A stretch of 64,000 bases of DNA from Streptomyces sp. yr375 (GCF_900110755.1 NZ_FOFF01000038.1:24684-88683), one strand, 5' to 3'. Positions 33,506 to 42,501 are shown, counted from the stretch's first letter. Notes: a model not told the origin generated them from the letters alone. Translations and numbers: made by a program.

Positions 33506-33765
33506 TCGGGCCGCACGTATGAGGATGCCCGGTCGGTGGCCCGATCGGCTCCGACCCGACAGCCCTCCCTGGCCGTACGGCACATCGCGTACGACGACCG
33601 GAGGGACACCCCTCAGCGGTACGAGCGCTAGAGCGTCGGCAGAGGTCCCGTGCCATACGGCAGTGCCTTCAAGGGCAGCCCGTAGGGCAGCCGACGTCCC
33701 CCGGCACGGTCCGTCAAAGACCCCCCGCGCTCGCCTCGCACCGCGCACACAGAAGAGGCAGCACC

Positions 33766-36468
33766 CTGACTACGTTCCGAGAGCTCGGGATCCTTCCCGA
33801 GACCGCCGAGGCCCTCGAAGCCGTCGGCATCATCACCCCCTTCCCCATCCAGGAGATGACGCTCCCCGTGGCCCTGACGGGCACGGACGTCATCGGCCAG
33901 GCCAAGACCGGCACCGGCAAGACGCTCGGCTTCGGGCTCCCGCTCCTCGAGCGCGTGACCGTCCCCGCCGACGTCGAGGCCGGCCGCGCCAAGCCCGAGG
34001 CCCTCACCGACGCCCCGCAGGCGCTCGTCGTCGTCCCCACGCGCGAGCTGTGCACGCAGGTCACCAACGACCTGCTGACCGCGGGCAAGGTGCGCAACGT
34101 GCGCGTCCTCGCCATCTACGGCGGCCGGGCCTACGAGCCCCAGGTCGAGGCCCTGAAGAAGGGCATCGACGTCGTCGTCGGCACCCCGGGCCGGCTCCTG
34201 GACCTCGCGGGCCAGAAGAAGCTCGACCTCAGGCACATCAAGTCGCTCGTCCTCGACGAGGCCGACGAGATGCTCGACCTGGGCTTCCTGCCCGACGTCG
34301 AGAAGATCATCAACATGCTTCCGGCGAAGCGCCAGACCATGCTGTTCTCGGCGACCATGCCGGGCGCGGTCATCGGTCTCGCCCGCCGCTACATGTCGCA
34401 GCCCACGCACATCCGCGCCACCGCGCCGGACGACGAGGGCGTGACCGTCGCGAACATCTCGCAGCACGTGTACCGCGCGCACAACATGGACAAGCCCGAG
34501 ATGGTCAGCCGCATCCTCCAGGCCGACGGCCGGGGCCTGGTCATGGTCTTCTGCCGGACGAAGCGCACCGCGGCCGACCTCGCCGACCAGCTCCAGCAGC
34601 GCGGCTTCGCGTCCGGCGCGGTCCACGGCGACCTCGGCCAGGGCGCCCGCGAGCAGGCGCTGCGCGCCTTCCGCAACGGCAAGGTCGACGTCCTGGTCTG
34701 CACCGACGTCGCCGCGCGCGGCATCGACGTCGAGGGCGTCACGCACGTCATCAACTACCAGTCGCCGGAAGACGAGAAGACGTTCCTGCACCGCGTCGGC
34801 CGCACGGGCCGCGCGGGCGCCAAGGGCATCGCCGTCACGCTCGTCGACTGGGACGACATCCCGCGCTGGCAGCTCATCAACAAGGCGCTGGAGCTCGACT
34901 TCAACGACCCGCCGGAGACGTACTCCACCTCCCCGCACTTCTACGAGGAGATGCAGATCCCCGCGGGCACCAAGGGTGTTCTGCCGCGCGCGGAGCGCAC
35001 CCGCGCCGGGCTCGACGCCGAGGTGCTGGAAGACCTGGGCGAGCCGGGCGGCCGTGCCGCACGCGGTCGCGGCGACCGAGGTGGCCGCAGTGACCGGGGC
35101 GGTCGCAACGACCGCGGCGAGCGCGGCGGCCGGGGCGAGTCCCGCTCCCCCGCCGGCGAGCGGGTCGGCGAGCGCGCCGGCACCGAGGAGCGCGCCGCCC
35201 GCACGCCGCGTCGCCGTCGTCGTACGCGCAACGGCTCCGCGATCGACGCCGCGCCCGCGCCGCTCGGCACGACGGCACCGGCGCAGGCCCCCGTGGCCGA
35301 GCCGACGTCGTCCGTGACGGAGGAGACCGCAGGGCCGCGCACCCCGCGCCGTCGCCGCCGTACACGCACCGGGTCCGGGCAGGAGGCCGCCGCAGTCGCG
35401 GTGGCGGTCGCTGAAGTGACGGTCGCTGAAGTGGCTGTCGCGCCTGTCGCCGAGGCCGCCGAGGCGGTCGTGGCGACGGTGGAGGGCTCGGCCCTCGACG
35501 CCCCGGAGGCCGCCGAGAAGCCGCGCCGCCGCCGTACCCGCAAGCCGGCCGAGACCGCCGTCGACACGGTGGTGGAGGCCGCGGAGGCACCCGAGGTTCC
35601 GGAGGCGACGGTGGCCGCGCCACGTCGTCGGACCCGCAAGGCGGCGGCTCCGGCCGAAGCCGTGGTCGAGACCGTCGCGTCCGTCGAGGCCCCGGAGGCC
35701 GTCGCGGTCGTCGAGCCCGTGACCAAGCCGCGCCGTGCTCGTAAGACGGCCGCCGCTGCCGAGACCGTGGCCGACACCGTCGAAGCGACCGAGGCCAAGC
35801 CGCGCCGCCGCACCACTCGCAAGGCCGCCGAGCCCGAGACGACGGTCGTCGCGGCCGAGATCCCGGCTCAGGCCACGCAGGAGGCGGAGCCCGTCAAGCC
35901 GCGCCGCACGCGTAAGACGGCCGCCGCTGCGGTCGTCGCCGACGCCCCGGCAGCCGCCGAGGCCGAGGTCAAGCCGCGTCGCACCCGCAAGGCAGCGGCC
36001 CCGGCCGAAGCCGCCGTCGACACGGCAGAGGGCACGGAGGCCAAGCCGCGCCGCACCCGCAAGACCGCCGCCGCAGCCGTCGCCGCCGACGCCCCGGAAG
36101 CCACCGAGGCCGAGGTCAAACCGCGTCGCACCCGCAAGGCAGCGGCCCCGGCCGAAGCCGCCGTCGACACGGCAGAGGGCACGGAGGCCAAGCCGCGCCG
36201 CACCCGCAAGACCGCCGCCGCAGCCGTCGCCGCCGACGCCCCGGCAGCCGCCGAGGCCGAGGTCAAGCCGCGCCGCACCCGTAAGACGGCGGCGGCCAAG
36301 GCCACGGCCACGGCCGACATTCCGGCCCAGGCCACGCAGGAGGCCGCCGAGGTCAAGCCGCGCCGTACGCGCAAGGTTGCCGCCACCGCGCCGGCCGAGG
36401 CCGAAGCCGAGGTCAAGCCCCGTCGCACCCGCAAGGCGACGGCCGCCGCGGAGCCCGCGGACGGCTGA
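33766..36468 (+). CDS. DEAD-box RNA helicase with long repetitive basic C-terminal tail, CTG start
   Basis: 900 residues when read from CTG 33766. The first ATG (33856) would delete the Q motif (TPFPIQEM), and no ATG, GTG or TTG precedes it in frame back to a stop near 33484. An AGAGG lies 8 nt before the CTG. Core motifs: AKTGTGKT (46-53), PTREL, DEAD (164-167), SATMP near 194, HRVGRTGRAG near 343. From about 425 to 900 the tail is RG-rich, then Ala-rich with about a dozen KPRRTRK-type blocks, resembling histone H1-like tails, including a 147-bp tandem duplication. Predicted to unwind structured RNA, for example in ribosome assembly or mRNA decay. Confidence 0.92.
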   Translation: MTTFRELGILPETAEALEAVGIITPFPIQEMTLPVALTGTDVIGQAKTGTGKTLGFGLPLLERVTVPADVEAGRAKPEALTDAPQALVVVPTRELCTQVTNDLLTAGKVRNVRVLAIYGGRAYEPQVEALKKGIDVVVGTPGRLLDLAGQKKLDLRHIKSLVLDEADEMLDLGFLPDVEKIINMLPAKRQTMLFSATMPGAVIGLARRYMSQPTHIRATAPDDEGVTVANISQHVYRAHNMDKPEMVSRILQADGRGLVMVFCRTKRTAADLADQLQQRGFASGAVHGDLGQGAREQALRAFRNGKVDVLVCTDVAARGIDVEGVTHVINYQSPEDEKTFLHRVGRTGRAGAKGIAVTLVDWDDIPRWQLINKALELDFNDPPETYSTSPHFYEEMQIPAGTKGVLPRAERTRAGLDAEVLEDLGEPGGRAARGRGDRGGRSDRGGRNDRGERGGRGESRSPAGERVGERAGTEERAARTPRRRRRTRNGSAIDAAPAPLGTTAPAQAPVAEPTSSVTEETAGPRTPRRRRRTRTGSGQEAAAVAVAVAEVTVAEVAVAPVAEAAEAVVATVEGSALDAPEAAEKPRRRRTRKPAETAVDTVVEAAEAPEVPEATVAAPRRRTRKAAAPAEAVVETVASVEAPEAVAVVEPVTKPRRARKTAAAAETVADTVEATEAKPRRRTTRKAAEPETTVVAAEIPAQATQEAEPVKPRRTRKTAAAAVVADAPAAAEAEVKPRRTRKAAAPAEAAVDTAEGTEAKPRRTRKTAAAAVAADAPEATEAEVKPRRTRKAAAPAEAAVDTAEGTEAKPRRTRKTAAAAVAADAPAAAEAEVKPRRTRKTAAAKATATADIPAQATQEAAEVKPRRTRKVAATAPAEAEAEVKPRRTRKATAAAEPADG
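35968..36261 (+). repeat. 147-bp tandem duplication in the DEAD-helicase tail
   Basis: Two nearly identical 147-bp units (35968-36114 and 36115-36261), each encoding 49 residues with two KPRRTRK blocks separated by acidic/Ala-rich spacers. More diverged units surround them from about 35500 to 36440. Confidence 0.9.
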
Positions 36469-36491
36469 TCGACCGGCCCGGCATGACGGTC

Positions 36492-36529
36492 CGACGGCCC
36501 GGTCCCTCCTCGTGAGGGCGGGGCCGTCG
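36492..36529 (+). terminator. Hairpin after the DEAD-helicase gene
   Basis: CGACGGCCC (36492-36500) pairs with GGGCCGTCG (36521-36529), with further inner pairing CCCTC/GAGGG. It starts 24 bp past the stop. No U-run. Confidence 0.55.
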
Positions 36530-36573
36530 GCGTTCCCGCACTCCCGCCTACGGCGCTCCGCGCGCCCTCCCGG

Positions 36574-36579
36574 TAGCCT
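36574..36579 (+). promoter_or_regulatory. Leaderless-type -10 box TAGCCT of the hydrolase gene
   Basis: TAGCCT ends 6 nt before the GTG at 36586, and no ribosome binding site is present. Confidence 0.5.
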
Positions 36580-36585
36580 CGGCAC

Positions 36586-37464
36586 GTGACCACGCCGAGC
36601 ATCACCACCCCCTTCCCCCCGCCCCCAGGCGCGCGTGCGTACCACCTGCGGACCGAGCGCGGTGAGTTCGCCGTCGTCGACGCGCCCGTGCCCGCCGGCG
36701 TCGAGCCGCGCGGTGTCGCGCTGCTGCTGCCCGGCTTCACCGGCAGCAAGGAGGACTTCCACCGGCTGCACGAGCCGCTCGCGGCGCGCGGCTACCGGGC
36801 GATCGCCGTGGACGGGCGCGGGCAGAACGAGTCCGACGGCCCGGCCGAGGACGAATCCCCTTACGCCCAGGAGGAGTTGGCGCGGGACGTGCTGGCGCAG
36901 GCGGCGGCCCTCGACACGCCCCTGCATCTCGTCGGGCACTCCCTCGGCGGGCAGATCGCCCGCGCCGCCGTCCTCCTCGACCACTCCCCCTTCGTCTCGT
37001 TCACGCTCGTCTCCTCGGGCCCCGCCGAGATCTCCGACTCGCAGAAGGAGCGCGTGAAGCTGCTGCACGACGCGCTCGCGGTGATGACGATGCCGGAGGT
37101 GTGGGGGGCGATCCTGGCGATGGGTCCGCCGGAGGAAGTCGGCGGCCCGGCCCGCGGCTTCGGCAAGCTGGACCAGCTACGGCTGCGCTGGCTGAACCAC
37201 AAGCCGGCCCAACTCCTCGTCACCGGCCGCCAGTTGTGCACCGCACCGAACCGGGTCGCCGAACTCGCCGCCGTACCACTGCCGTTCCACGTCGTGTCGG
37301 GATCGGTGGACGACACCTGGCCGGTGAGTCTCCTGGACGAGATGGCGGCGGACCTGCGCGCGCACCGGACGATCGTGCCGGACGCCGAGCACTCCCCGAA
37401 CCTCGACCAGCCCCTCCCGACGGCCCACGCCCTGGCCGACTTCTGGGACCACCACCCCCGGTAG
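36586..37464 (+). CDS. Alpha/beta hydrolase
   Basis: 292 residues from GTG 36586, probably leaderless. Oxyanion-loop LLLPGFTGSKEDFH, nucleophile elbow GHSLGG (about 117-122), Asp near SGSVDDTWPV, His in DAEHSPNLDQP. Cytoplasmic hydrolase or lysophospholipase-like; substrate unknown. Convergent with the NYN-domain gene, the two stops being separated by a short array of 9-bp repeats. Confidence 0.9.
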   Translation: MTTPSITTPFPPPPGARAYHLRTERGEFAVVDAPVPAGVEPRGVALLLPGFTGSKEDFHRLHEPLAARGYRAIAVDGRGQNESDGPAEDESPYAQEELARDVLAQAAALDTPLHLVGHSLGGQIARAAVLLDHSPFVSFTLVSSGPAEISDSQKERVKLLHDALAVMTMPEVWGAILAMGPPEEVGGPARGFGKLDQLRLRWLNHKPAQLLVTGRQLCTAPNRVAELAAVPLPFHVVSGSVDDTWPVSLLDEMAADLRAHRTIVPDAEHSPNLDQPLPTAHALADFWDHHPR

Positions 37465-37500
37465 CAGTACTGCCAGTACTGCCAGTACTGCTAGTACTGC
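37465..37500. repeat. 9-bp direct repeat, four units
   Basis: CAGTACTGC repeated four times (the last with one change, TAGTACTGC) fills the convergent intergenic space. It also encodes the last codons and stop of the NYN gene (QTQY then TAG). Each unit holds the palindrome AGTACT. Confidence 0.85.
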
Positions 37501-38396
37501 GTCTGCACGTGCTCCCAGAAGCCGTCCCGCAGTGAGCGTCTCAGGTCCGCCTGGCCGCGCAGGGAGTACTGGAGGATGCCCTCGGCCTCGACCAGGAGGT
37601 CCTGGTCGACGGAGCCGGGGAGGTAGGGGTGGCCCGGCAGCAGTTCCACCAGGGCCTCGCTGCCGCGGGCCGCGAGCCACTTCGCCGCGATCTGCGCGCC
37701 GGCGAAGCGGACGGCCTCGCGGGTGGGGCGCATCGCGCCGTTCGCCTCGTAGGTCTGGGCGGTGCGGCGGGCGACGTACGGCTTGAAGAAGTCGAGGTCG
37801 AGGGTGCGTTGGCTGTCGACCTCCCAGAGCAGCGGCTCGGCCTGGTTCTTGCCTTCCGGTGCCTCGATGCCCCAGAGGTGGACGCGGGCCCCGTACCCCT
37901 GCGCGGCCTCCACCGCCGAGACCAGGTCCTCGTCGCCGCCGAGCAGGGCCGCGTCGCTGATGGCGCGGTGGCGGGCCAGTGACTCCAGGTCGGAGCGGAT
38001 GAGCGAATCGACGCCCTTCTGCTGGTTGTTGGCGTTCAGGTTGCCCAACCGCACCTTGACGTCCGGCAGTTCGGCGATGGACTGCTGCTCGGTGGTGTGG
38101 ATGCGGCGGCGGGCGCCGTCGTACCAGTAGACGCGCAGCAGCCGGCTGTCGGCGAAGATCGAGCGGGCGCGGTCGATGAGCGCCTCGATCAGGCCCTCGG
38201 CGTCGAGGTCGAAGGCGCGGCGGTCCTCGGTCCCGGCCACCAGACGCCCCGCCGCCGCGTACAGATACCCCGCGTCGACGAAGATCGCGTGGGTCGAGGG
38301 CGTCTTGGCGACCTCGGCGAGCATGCGGGTGAGCAGCTCGTTCACGCGGTCGATGCGGGCGGCGAGGGCCGGCAGGTCGTCGTTCATCGGCTCCAT
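37491..38396 (-). CDS. NYN-domain (PIN-like) putative ribonuclease
   Basis: 301 residues from ATG 38396 (MEPMNDDLPAL); GTG at 38411 would add five. NYN/PIN-like fold with acidic residues at the expected places: IFVDAGYLYAA near 40, QQKGVDSLIRSDL near 130, and DAALLGGDEDLVSAVEAA near 150-165. These are typical of LabA/NYN proteins, probable metal-dependent RNases. The C-terminal third (from about 200) has no assigned domain. Divergent from a small conserved gene across an unusually A/T-rich 200-bp promoter region. Confidence 0.88.
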   Translation of the reverse strand: MEPMNDDLPALAARIDRVNELLTRMLAEVAKTPSTHAIFVDAGYLYAAAGRLVAGTEDRRAFDLDAEGLIEALIDRARSIFADSRLLRVYWYDGARRRIHTTEQQSIAELPDVKVRLGNLNANNQQKGVDSLIRSDLESLARHRAISDAALLGGDEDLVSAVEAAQGYGARVHLWGIEAPEGKNQAEPLLWEVDSQRTLDLDFFKPYVARRTAQTYEANGAMRPTREAVRFAGAQIAAKWLAARGSEALVELLPGHPYLPGSVDQDLLVEAEGILQYSLRGQADLRRSLRDGFWEHVQTQY

Positions 38397-38557
38397 TGTC
38401 CTGGTGGTCACGCTGTGAGCACAAACGGTCTCGTTCAGTCTCCGTCAGGTCCCTTCGCGCAACCCCCTTACTGGTTAGTAATTAGTCGTTCGAAAAATTT
38501 CTTTAGCGTAGGGAATGTTTGTAACATGCACCGCGTTGACTCTTCACGTAGACAGCA

Positions 38558-38574
38558 ATCCTCTTCGGGAGGAT
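38558..38574 (+). promoter_or_regulatory. UUCG-type hairpin before the 50-residue protein gene
   Basis: ATCCTC-TTCGG-GAGGAT forms a 6-bp stem about 10 bp before the AAGGGAG ribosome binding site. The upstream A/T-rich stretch (38465-38530) contains TAACAT preceded by TTTCTT at 18 bp, a weak promoter candidate. Could affect translation or mRNA stability. Confidence 0.35.
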
Positions 38575-38595
38575 GACCAGACGAAGGGAGAAGCA

Positions 38596-38748
38596 ATGCG
38601 CTTCGAAATCATGCGACTCGACGACGTCGACGGCACGCCCGTGGACAGCACCGTCGTGGACGCCGCCTCCGTCAACCGGATCGTCCAGCAAGCCGCCGCC
38701 ATCGGGCAGCGGCTGTGGATCCGTCCGGCCGACACCTCGGCCTCGTAA
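38596..38748 (+). CDS. Small conserved protein, 50 residues
   Basis: Begins MRFEIMRLDDVDGTPVD, with AAGGGAG upstream. Codon third positions are strongly G/C. No membrane segment. The sequence resembles a short beta-rich cytoplasmic protein that I recall as widespread in Streptomyces, but no function is known. Followed by a very strong hairpin terminator at 38809, so it is probably monocistronic and well expressed. Confidence 0.75.
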   Translation: MRFEIMRLDDVDGTPVDSTVVDAASVNRIVQQAAAIGQRLWIRPADTSAS

Positions 38749-38808
38749 CGGATCCTTGCACGCAGGCACCACAGAGCACACAGGCACCACAAAGCAACAC
38801 AAGCTTTC

Positions 38809-38841
38809 AGAGCCCCCTACGGCATCGCCGTAGGGGGCTCT
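38809..38841. terminator. Strong bidirectional terminator
   Basis: Perfect 15-bp stem: AGAGCCCCCTACGGC (38809-38823), ATC loop, and its complement at 38827-38841. Lies between the convergent 50-residue protein gene and marC-like gene. Confidence 0.85.
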
Positions 38842-38868
38842 GCGCGCTCCGAAGGCCCGTTCAGCCGG

Positions 38869-39474
38869 TCAGCTCGCGTGGATGACCTGCGTGATCCCGT
38901 TGATGATCTGCTGCACGGCGATCGCGGAGAGCATCATGCCCGCGAGCCGTGTCACCAGGACCACGCCACCGTCCTTGATGACCCGGATGATCAGCAGCGA
39001 GTACCGCATCACCAGCCACAGCACGACGTGGATGGCGAGGATCGCCACCCAGACCGACACCTGCGAGGCCACCCCGTCGGCCTTCTGCACGGCGAGGATG
39101 ACGGACACGATGGCACCCGGCCCGGCCAGCAACGGCATGCCGAGCGGGACGAGCGCGACGTTGACGTCCTTGGTCTGCTTCGGTTCGTCGGTCTTGCCGG
39201 TGAGCAGGTCCAGCGCGATCAGCAGGAGCAGCAGCCCGCCCGCGATCATCAGCGCGGGCACGGAGACGTGCAGGTAGTCGAGGATCTGGTGACCGAGCAG
39301 CCCGAACACGGTGATCACACCGCCCGCCACACAGACCGCCTGGAAGGCCATCCGCTTCTGCACCTTGGCGGGGCGTCCGGCGGTCAGGGCGAGGAAGATC
39401 GGGGTGATCCCGGGGGGATCCATGATGACAAAAAGGGTGAGGAAGAGAGAGCCGAAGACAGCGACGTCGAACAT
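38869..39474 (-). CDS. MarC/SNARE-associated-type membrane protein (MarC family)
   Basis: 201 residues from ATG 39474 (MFDVAVFGSLFLTLFV); TTG 39495 would add seven. Six hydrophobic segments and the family signature FVIMDPPGITPIFLALT near the N-terminus. LVPLGMPLLAGPGAIVSVI is the second half-repeat motif. MarC proteins are inner-membrane proteins once linked to multidrug resistance, with no proven transport role. 52 bp follow the PHP gene upstream on the same strand, so they may be cotranscribed. Confidence 0.9.
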   Translation of the reverse strand: MFDVAVFGSLFLTLFVIMDPPGITPIFLALTAGRPAKVQKRMAFQAVCVAGGVITVFGLLGHQILDYLHVSVPALMIAGGLLLLLIALDLLTGKTDEPKQTKDVNVALVPLGMPLLAGPGAIVSVILAVQKADGVASQVSVWVAILAIHVVLWLVMRYSLLIIRVIKDGGVVLVTRLAGMMLSAIAVQQIINGITQVIHAS

Positions 39475-39526
39475 CAGTACGAAGACCTTGCGCAAAAGGG
39501 GGTTGATGGAGGTACGGGGGTGAGCG

Positions 39527-40384
39527 TCAGGCTCCGCCGGTTCCCGGTACCGGGAACGCGCCCGTCGCGCGCCGGGTGATCTCCCCGTACACCTCGGGGT
39601 CGGTCGTGTACTCGCCGAGTGCGCAGGTCTTGCGGCTGCCGTGGTAGTCCGAGGAGCCGGTGACCAGCAGCCCCAGCTCGGCGGCCAGTGCGCGCAGTCG
39701 CGCCCGGGTGTCCGCGTCGTGGTCCATGTGGTCGACCTCGATGCCGTCGAGGCCGGCCGCGGCCAGCTCGGCGATCACCGACTCCGGGACCGTACGCCCC
39801 CGCTTGCGGGCGCCCGGGTGCGCGAAGACGGTGACCCCGCCCGCGCCCTTGACCAGCCGGATCGCCTCGAAGGGGTCGGTCTCGTGCTTCGCGACCCAGG
39901 CCCGGCCGCCGTCGGCCAGCCAGTCCTCGGTGAACGCGTCGCTCACGGTCGGTACGACGCCCAGCTCGACCAGTGCGGTCGCGACGTGCGGCCGCCCCAC
40001 GGACCCCTCCCCCGCGATCCGCGCGACCTGCTCCCAGGTGACGGGCACGCCCAGTTCGTTGAGCCGGGCGACCATCCCGCGCGCCCGCGGCACGCGGTCG
40101 TCGCGCACCAGCTCGCGCTCGGCGAGCAGCGCGGGCTCCTCGGGGTCGAACAGGTAGGCCAGCATGTGCATGCTGATGCCGTCGATACGGCAGGACAGCT
40201 CGGCGCCGGTGACGAGAGTGAGCCCGCGCGGCAGCGCGGCGACGGCCTCGGCGTAACCGCGGGTGGTGTCGTGGTCGGTCAGCGCGACGACGTCCAGACC
40301 GGCGGCGGACGCGTTGCGCACCAGCTCGGCCGGGGTGTCCGTACCGTCGGAGGCCGTGGAGTGACAGTGCAGATCGATACGCAC
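39527..40384 (-). CDS. PHP-domain metal-dependent phosphoesterase (YciV/RNase AM type)
   Basis: 285 residues from GTG 40384. PHP motifs: DLHCHSTASDG at the N-terminus, ALTDHDT, GAELSC, VFAHPG, EVDHMDH and GSSDYHG, the full set of His/Asp metal ligands of the trinuclear site. E. coli YciV of this family acts as a 5'-3' exoribonuclease and 3',5'-nucleotide bisphosphate phosphatase. Cytoplasmic. GGAG occurs 10 nt upstream. Lies between DUF6758 and MarC genes, all on the minus strand. Confidence 0.92.
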   Translation of the reverse strand: MRIDLHCHSTASDGTDTPAELVRNASAAGLDVVALTDHDTTRGYAEAVAALPRGLTLVTGAELSCRIDGISMHMLAYLFDPEEPALLAERELVRDDRVPRARGMVARLNELGVPVTWEQVARIAGEGSVGRPHVATALVELGVVPTVSDAFTEDWLADGGRAWVAKHETDPFEAIRLVKGAGGVTVFAHPGARKRGRTVPESVIAELAAAGLDGIEVDHMDHDADTRARLRALAAELGLLVTGSSDYHGSRKTCALGEYTTDPEVYGEITRRATGAFPVPGTGGA

Positions 40385-40518
40385 GACGCAGACTCCAGGC
40401 GATGACAGGACGAAGGGGACGCCTCAGCATAGCCGGTTATCAGACCGCTCCCGTCACACCCGAAACCCGGAAGCGCCCCCTACACACGCCCCCGCACACG
40501 CACACCCCTCAAGCGGGC

Positions 40519-41160
40519 CTACGGCTTGAGCAGGCGCGGCGACAGCGCCCCGCACGGTACGAGGTCGACCTCCGCGCCCGCGTCCCGCAGGTCCGTCAGC
40601 ACCAGTTCGTCGTACATCAGCAGCCCCGACTGCTCGGGCCACACCACCGCCCACAGCCACAGTCCGCGCGCCTCGCCCGCGAACACCGCGCGGTCGTCCG
40701 GGGTGGCGGAGAGATGCCACAGCGGGGTCGGCCGGCCGGCGGCCAGCAGCTTCGCCTGCGGGGGTTTCTCGACGTTCAGGTACGGACCCGGGTCCGGCCC
40801 GTCGACACCGGCGTACCACGCGCCGAGACCGACGCCGAGCTCCTCGGCGACGAGGATCAGCTCGCCCATGCCGCCGAGCGGGGCCGGCCCGGAGCAGGCC
40901 ACCACGGTGGCGCGGCCTCCGCTGCGGTCGTCGCCCGCGTACGTCACGCCCGTGAAGAGCCAGCCGACCGGCAGCGGCCAGGGCATCCACACCGGTACCC
41001 GCGTGCGATGCACGACGACGCTGAGGGCCTCGACGCTGGGCGGGATCACGGGCTGCAGCGGATGCACCGCCCCGTGCACATCGCACTGCCAGGAATCGGC
41101 GAAGAGTCCGGGAGCCCTGACCCGGCCACCACACTTCGGGCAACTGGGTTCGCCCCTCAT
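40519..41160 (-). CDS. DUF6758 family protein with N-terminal zinc ribbon
   Basis: 213 residues. The N-terminus MRGEPSCPKCGGRVRAPG followed by SWQCDVHG gives a C-x2-C...C pattern, probably a zinc ribbon. The remainder is a conserved actinobacterial domain (PVWMPWPLPVGWLFTG, ILVAEELGVGLGAWYAG) of unknown function. Cytoplasmic, no membrane segment certain. Minus strand, 134 bp upstream of the PHP gene. Confidence 0.8.
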   Translation of the reverse strand: MRGEPSCPKCGGRVRAPGLFADSWQCDVHGAVHPLQPVIPPSVEALSVVVHRTRVPVWMPWPLPVGWLFTGVTYAGDDRSGGRATVVACSGPAPLGGMGELILVAEELGVGLGAWYAGVDGPDPGPYLNVEKPPQAKLLAAGRPTPLWHLSATPDDRAVFAGEARGLWLWAVVWPEQSGLLMYDELVLTDLRDAGAEVDLVPCGALSPRLLKP

Positions 41161-41292
41161 AGAGCCCCACGCTCCTACCCGAGCCCGCCCACGTCAAGGA
41201 CGATCACCCATCCGGACGGAAGCCTTCCGGAAGGCGGCAGCCCACCCCCTCATAGATGTATCTTGCATCAATTAGGCGCTCTAACTTAACGT

Positions 41293-42501
41293 GTGCACAT
41301 GCCAACCATCTCGGAACAACCCAAGGCGGTATGGGCGACGGCCGGCGCGTCCGTCGTCGCGTTCATGGGCATCGGTCTCGTCGACCCGATCCTGCCGTCG
41401 ATCGCCCGGGGCCTGGACGCCACGGCCGGTCAGGTCTCCCTGCTCTTCACCTCGTACTTCCTGATCACCGCCGTGGCGATGCTGGTCACCGGCTTCATCT
41501 CCAGCCGTATCGGCGGCCGCCGGACGCTGCTGCTCGGCCTCGCGCTCGTCGTCGTCTTCGCCGGTCTGTCGGGCACCTCGGGCTCGGTCGCCGAACTGGT
41601 GGGCTTCCGGGCGGGCTGGGGGCTCGGCAACGCGCTCTTCGTCTCCACCGCCCTCGCGGTGATCGTGGGCGCGGCGGCCGGCGGCAGCGCGGCGGCCATC
41701 CTGCTGTACGAGTCCGCCCTCGGCCTCGGCATGGCCTGCGGACCGCTGCTCGGCGCGCTGCTCGGCGACGCGAGCTGGCGCTACCCGTTCTTCGGCACGG
41801 CGTTCCTGATGGCGGTCGGCTTCCTGTGCATCACGGCGTTCCTGGCGGAGCAGCCGAAGCCGGCCCGCAGGACCTCGCTGCTGGACCCGCTGAAGGCGCT
41901 CGGCCACGGCGGTCTCGCCTCCGTCGCCGCCTCGGCGTTCTTCTACAACTACACGTTCTTCACCGTGCTGGCCTTCACCCCGTTCGTGCTGGACATGACC
42001 CCGTACCGGTCGGGGGCGGTGTTCTTCGCGTGGGGTCTGCTGCTCGCCGTCTTCTCGGTGCTCGTCGCGCCGCGCCTCCAGGAGCGGTTCGGCTCGCTGA
42101 AGGTGCTCGGCGGCTCGCTGCTGCTGCTCGCCGTCGACGTGCTCGCCCTCGGCTACGGCGACCACATCACGGCGATCGTCTGCACGGTCCTGTCGGGCGC
42201 GTTCATCGGCGTGAACAACACCGTCTACACCGAGTTGGCGCTCGGCGTCTCCGACGCCCCGCGTCCGGTGGCGAGCGCGGGCTACAACTTCGTGCGCTGG
42301 TTCGCGGCGGCTGCCGCGCCCTACTTCGCGCCGAAGATCGAGGAGTGGACCGACATCCACGTCCCGTTCGTCGTCGCGGCGGTGACGGCGGTGCTCGGCG
42401 CGGCCGTGGTCGTCGTACGGAGGAAGGCGCTCACGCGCGAGGCGGCGGAGCTGGAATCGAGGCACGCGACCGAGGACGGGGTGGCCGTCTTCGCTAGCTG
42501 A
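41293..42501 (+). CDS. MFS transporter
   Basis: 402 residues. Twelve hydrophobic segments and the drug-efflux type loop RIGGRRTLLLG between segments 2 and 3. Starts at SEQPKAVWATAGASVVAFMGIGLVDPILPSIA. An ATG at 41299 is the alternative. TAACTT (41282-41287) lies 5 nt before the GTG and there is no ribosome binding site, so the mRNA may be leaderless. The upstream 60 bp are A/T-rich with TTGCATCAATTAG. Probable proton-driven efflux pump; substrate unknown. Confidence 0.9.
   Translation: MHMPTISEQPKAVWATAGASVVAFMGIGLVDPILPSIARGLDATAGQVSLLFTSYFLITAVAMLVTGFISSRIGGRRTLLLGLALVVVFAGLSGTSGSVAELVGFRAGWGLGNALFVSTALAVIVGAAAGGSAAAILLYESALGLGMACGPLLGALLGDASWRYPFFGTAFLMAVGFLCITAFLAEQPKPARRTSLLDPLKALGHGGLASVAASAFFYNYTFFTVLAFTPFVLDMTPYRSGAVFFAWGLLLAVFSVLVAPRLQERFGSLKVLGGSLLLLAVDVLALGYGDHITAIVCTVLSGAFIGVNNTVYTELALGVSDAPRPVASAGYNFVRWFAAAAAPYFAPKIEEWTDIHVPFVVAAVTAVLGAAVVVVRRKALTREAAELESRHATEDGVAVFAS

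Noticed and set aside
33856..36468. DEAD helicase starting at the first ATG
   Set aside because: This drops the conserved Q motif just upstream; CTG with a ribosome binding site fits better.
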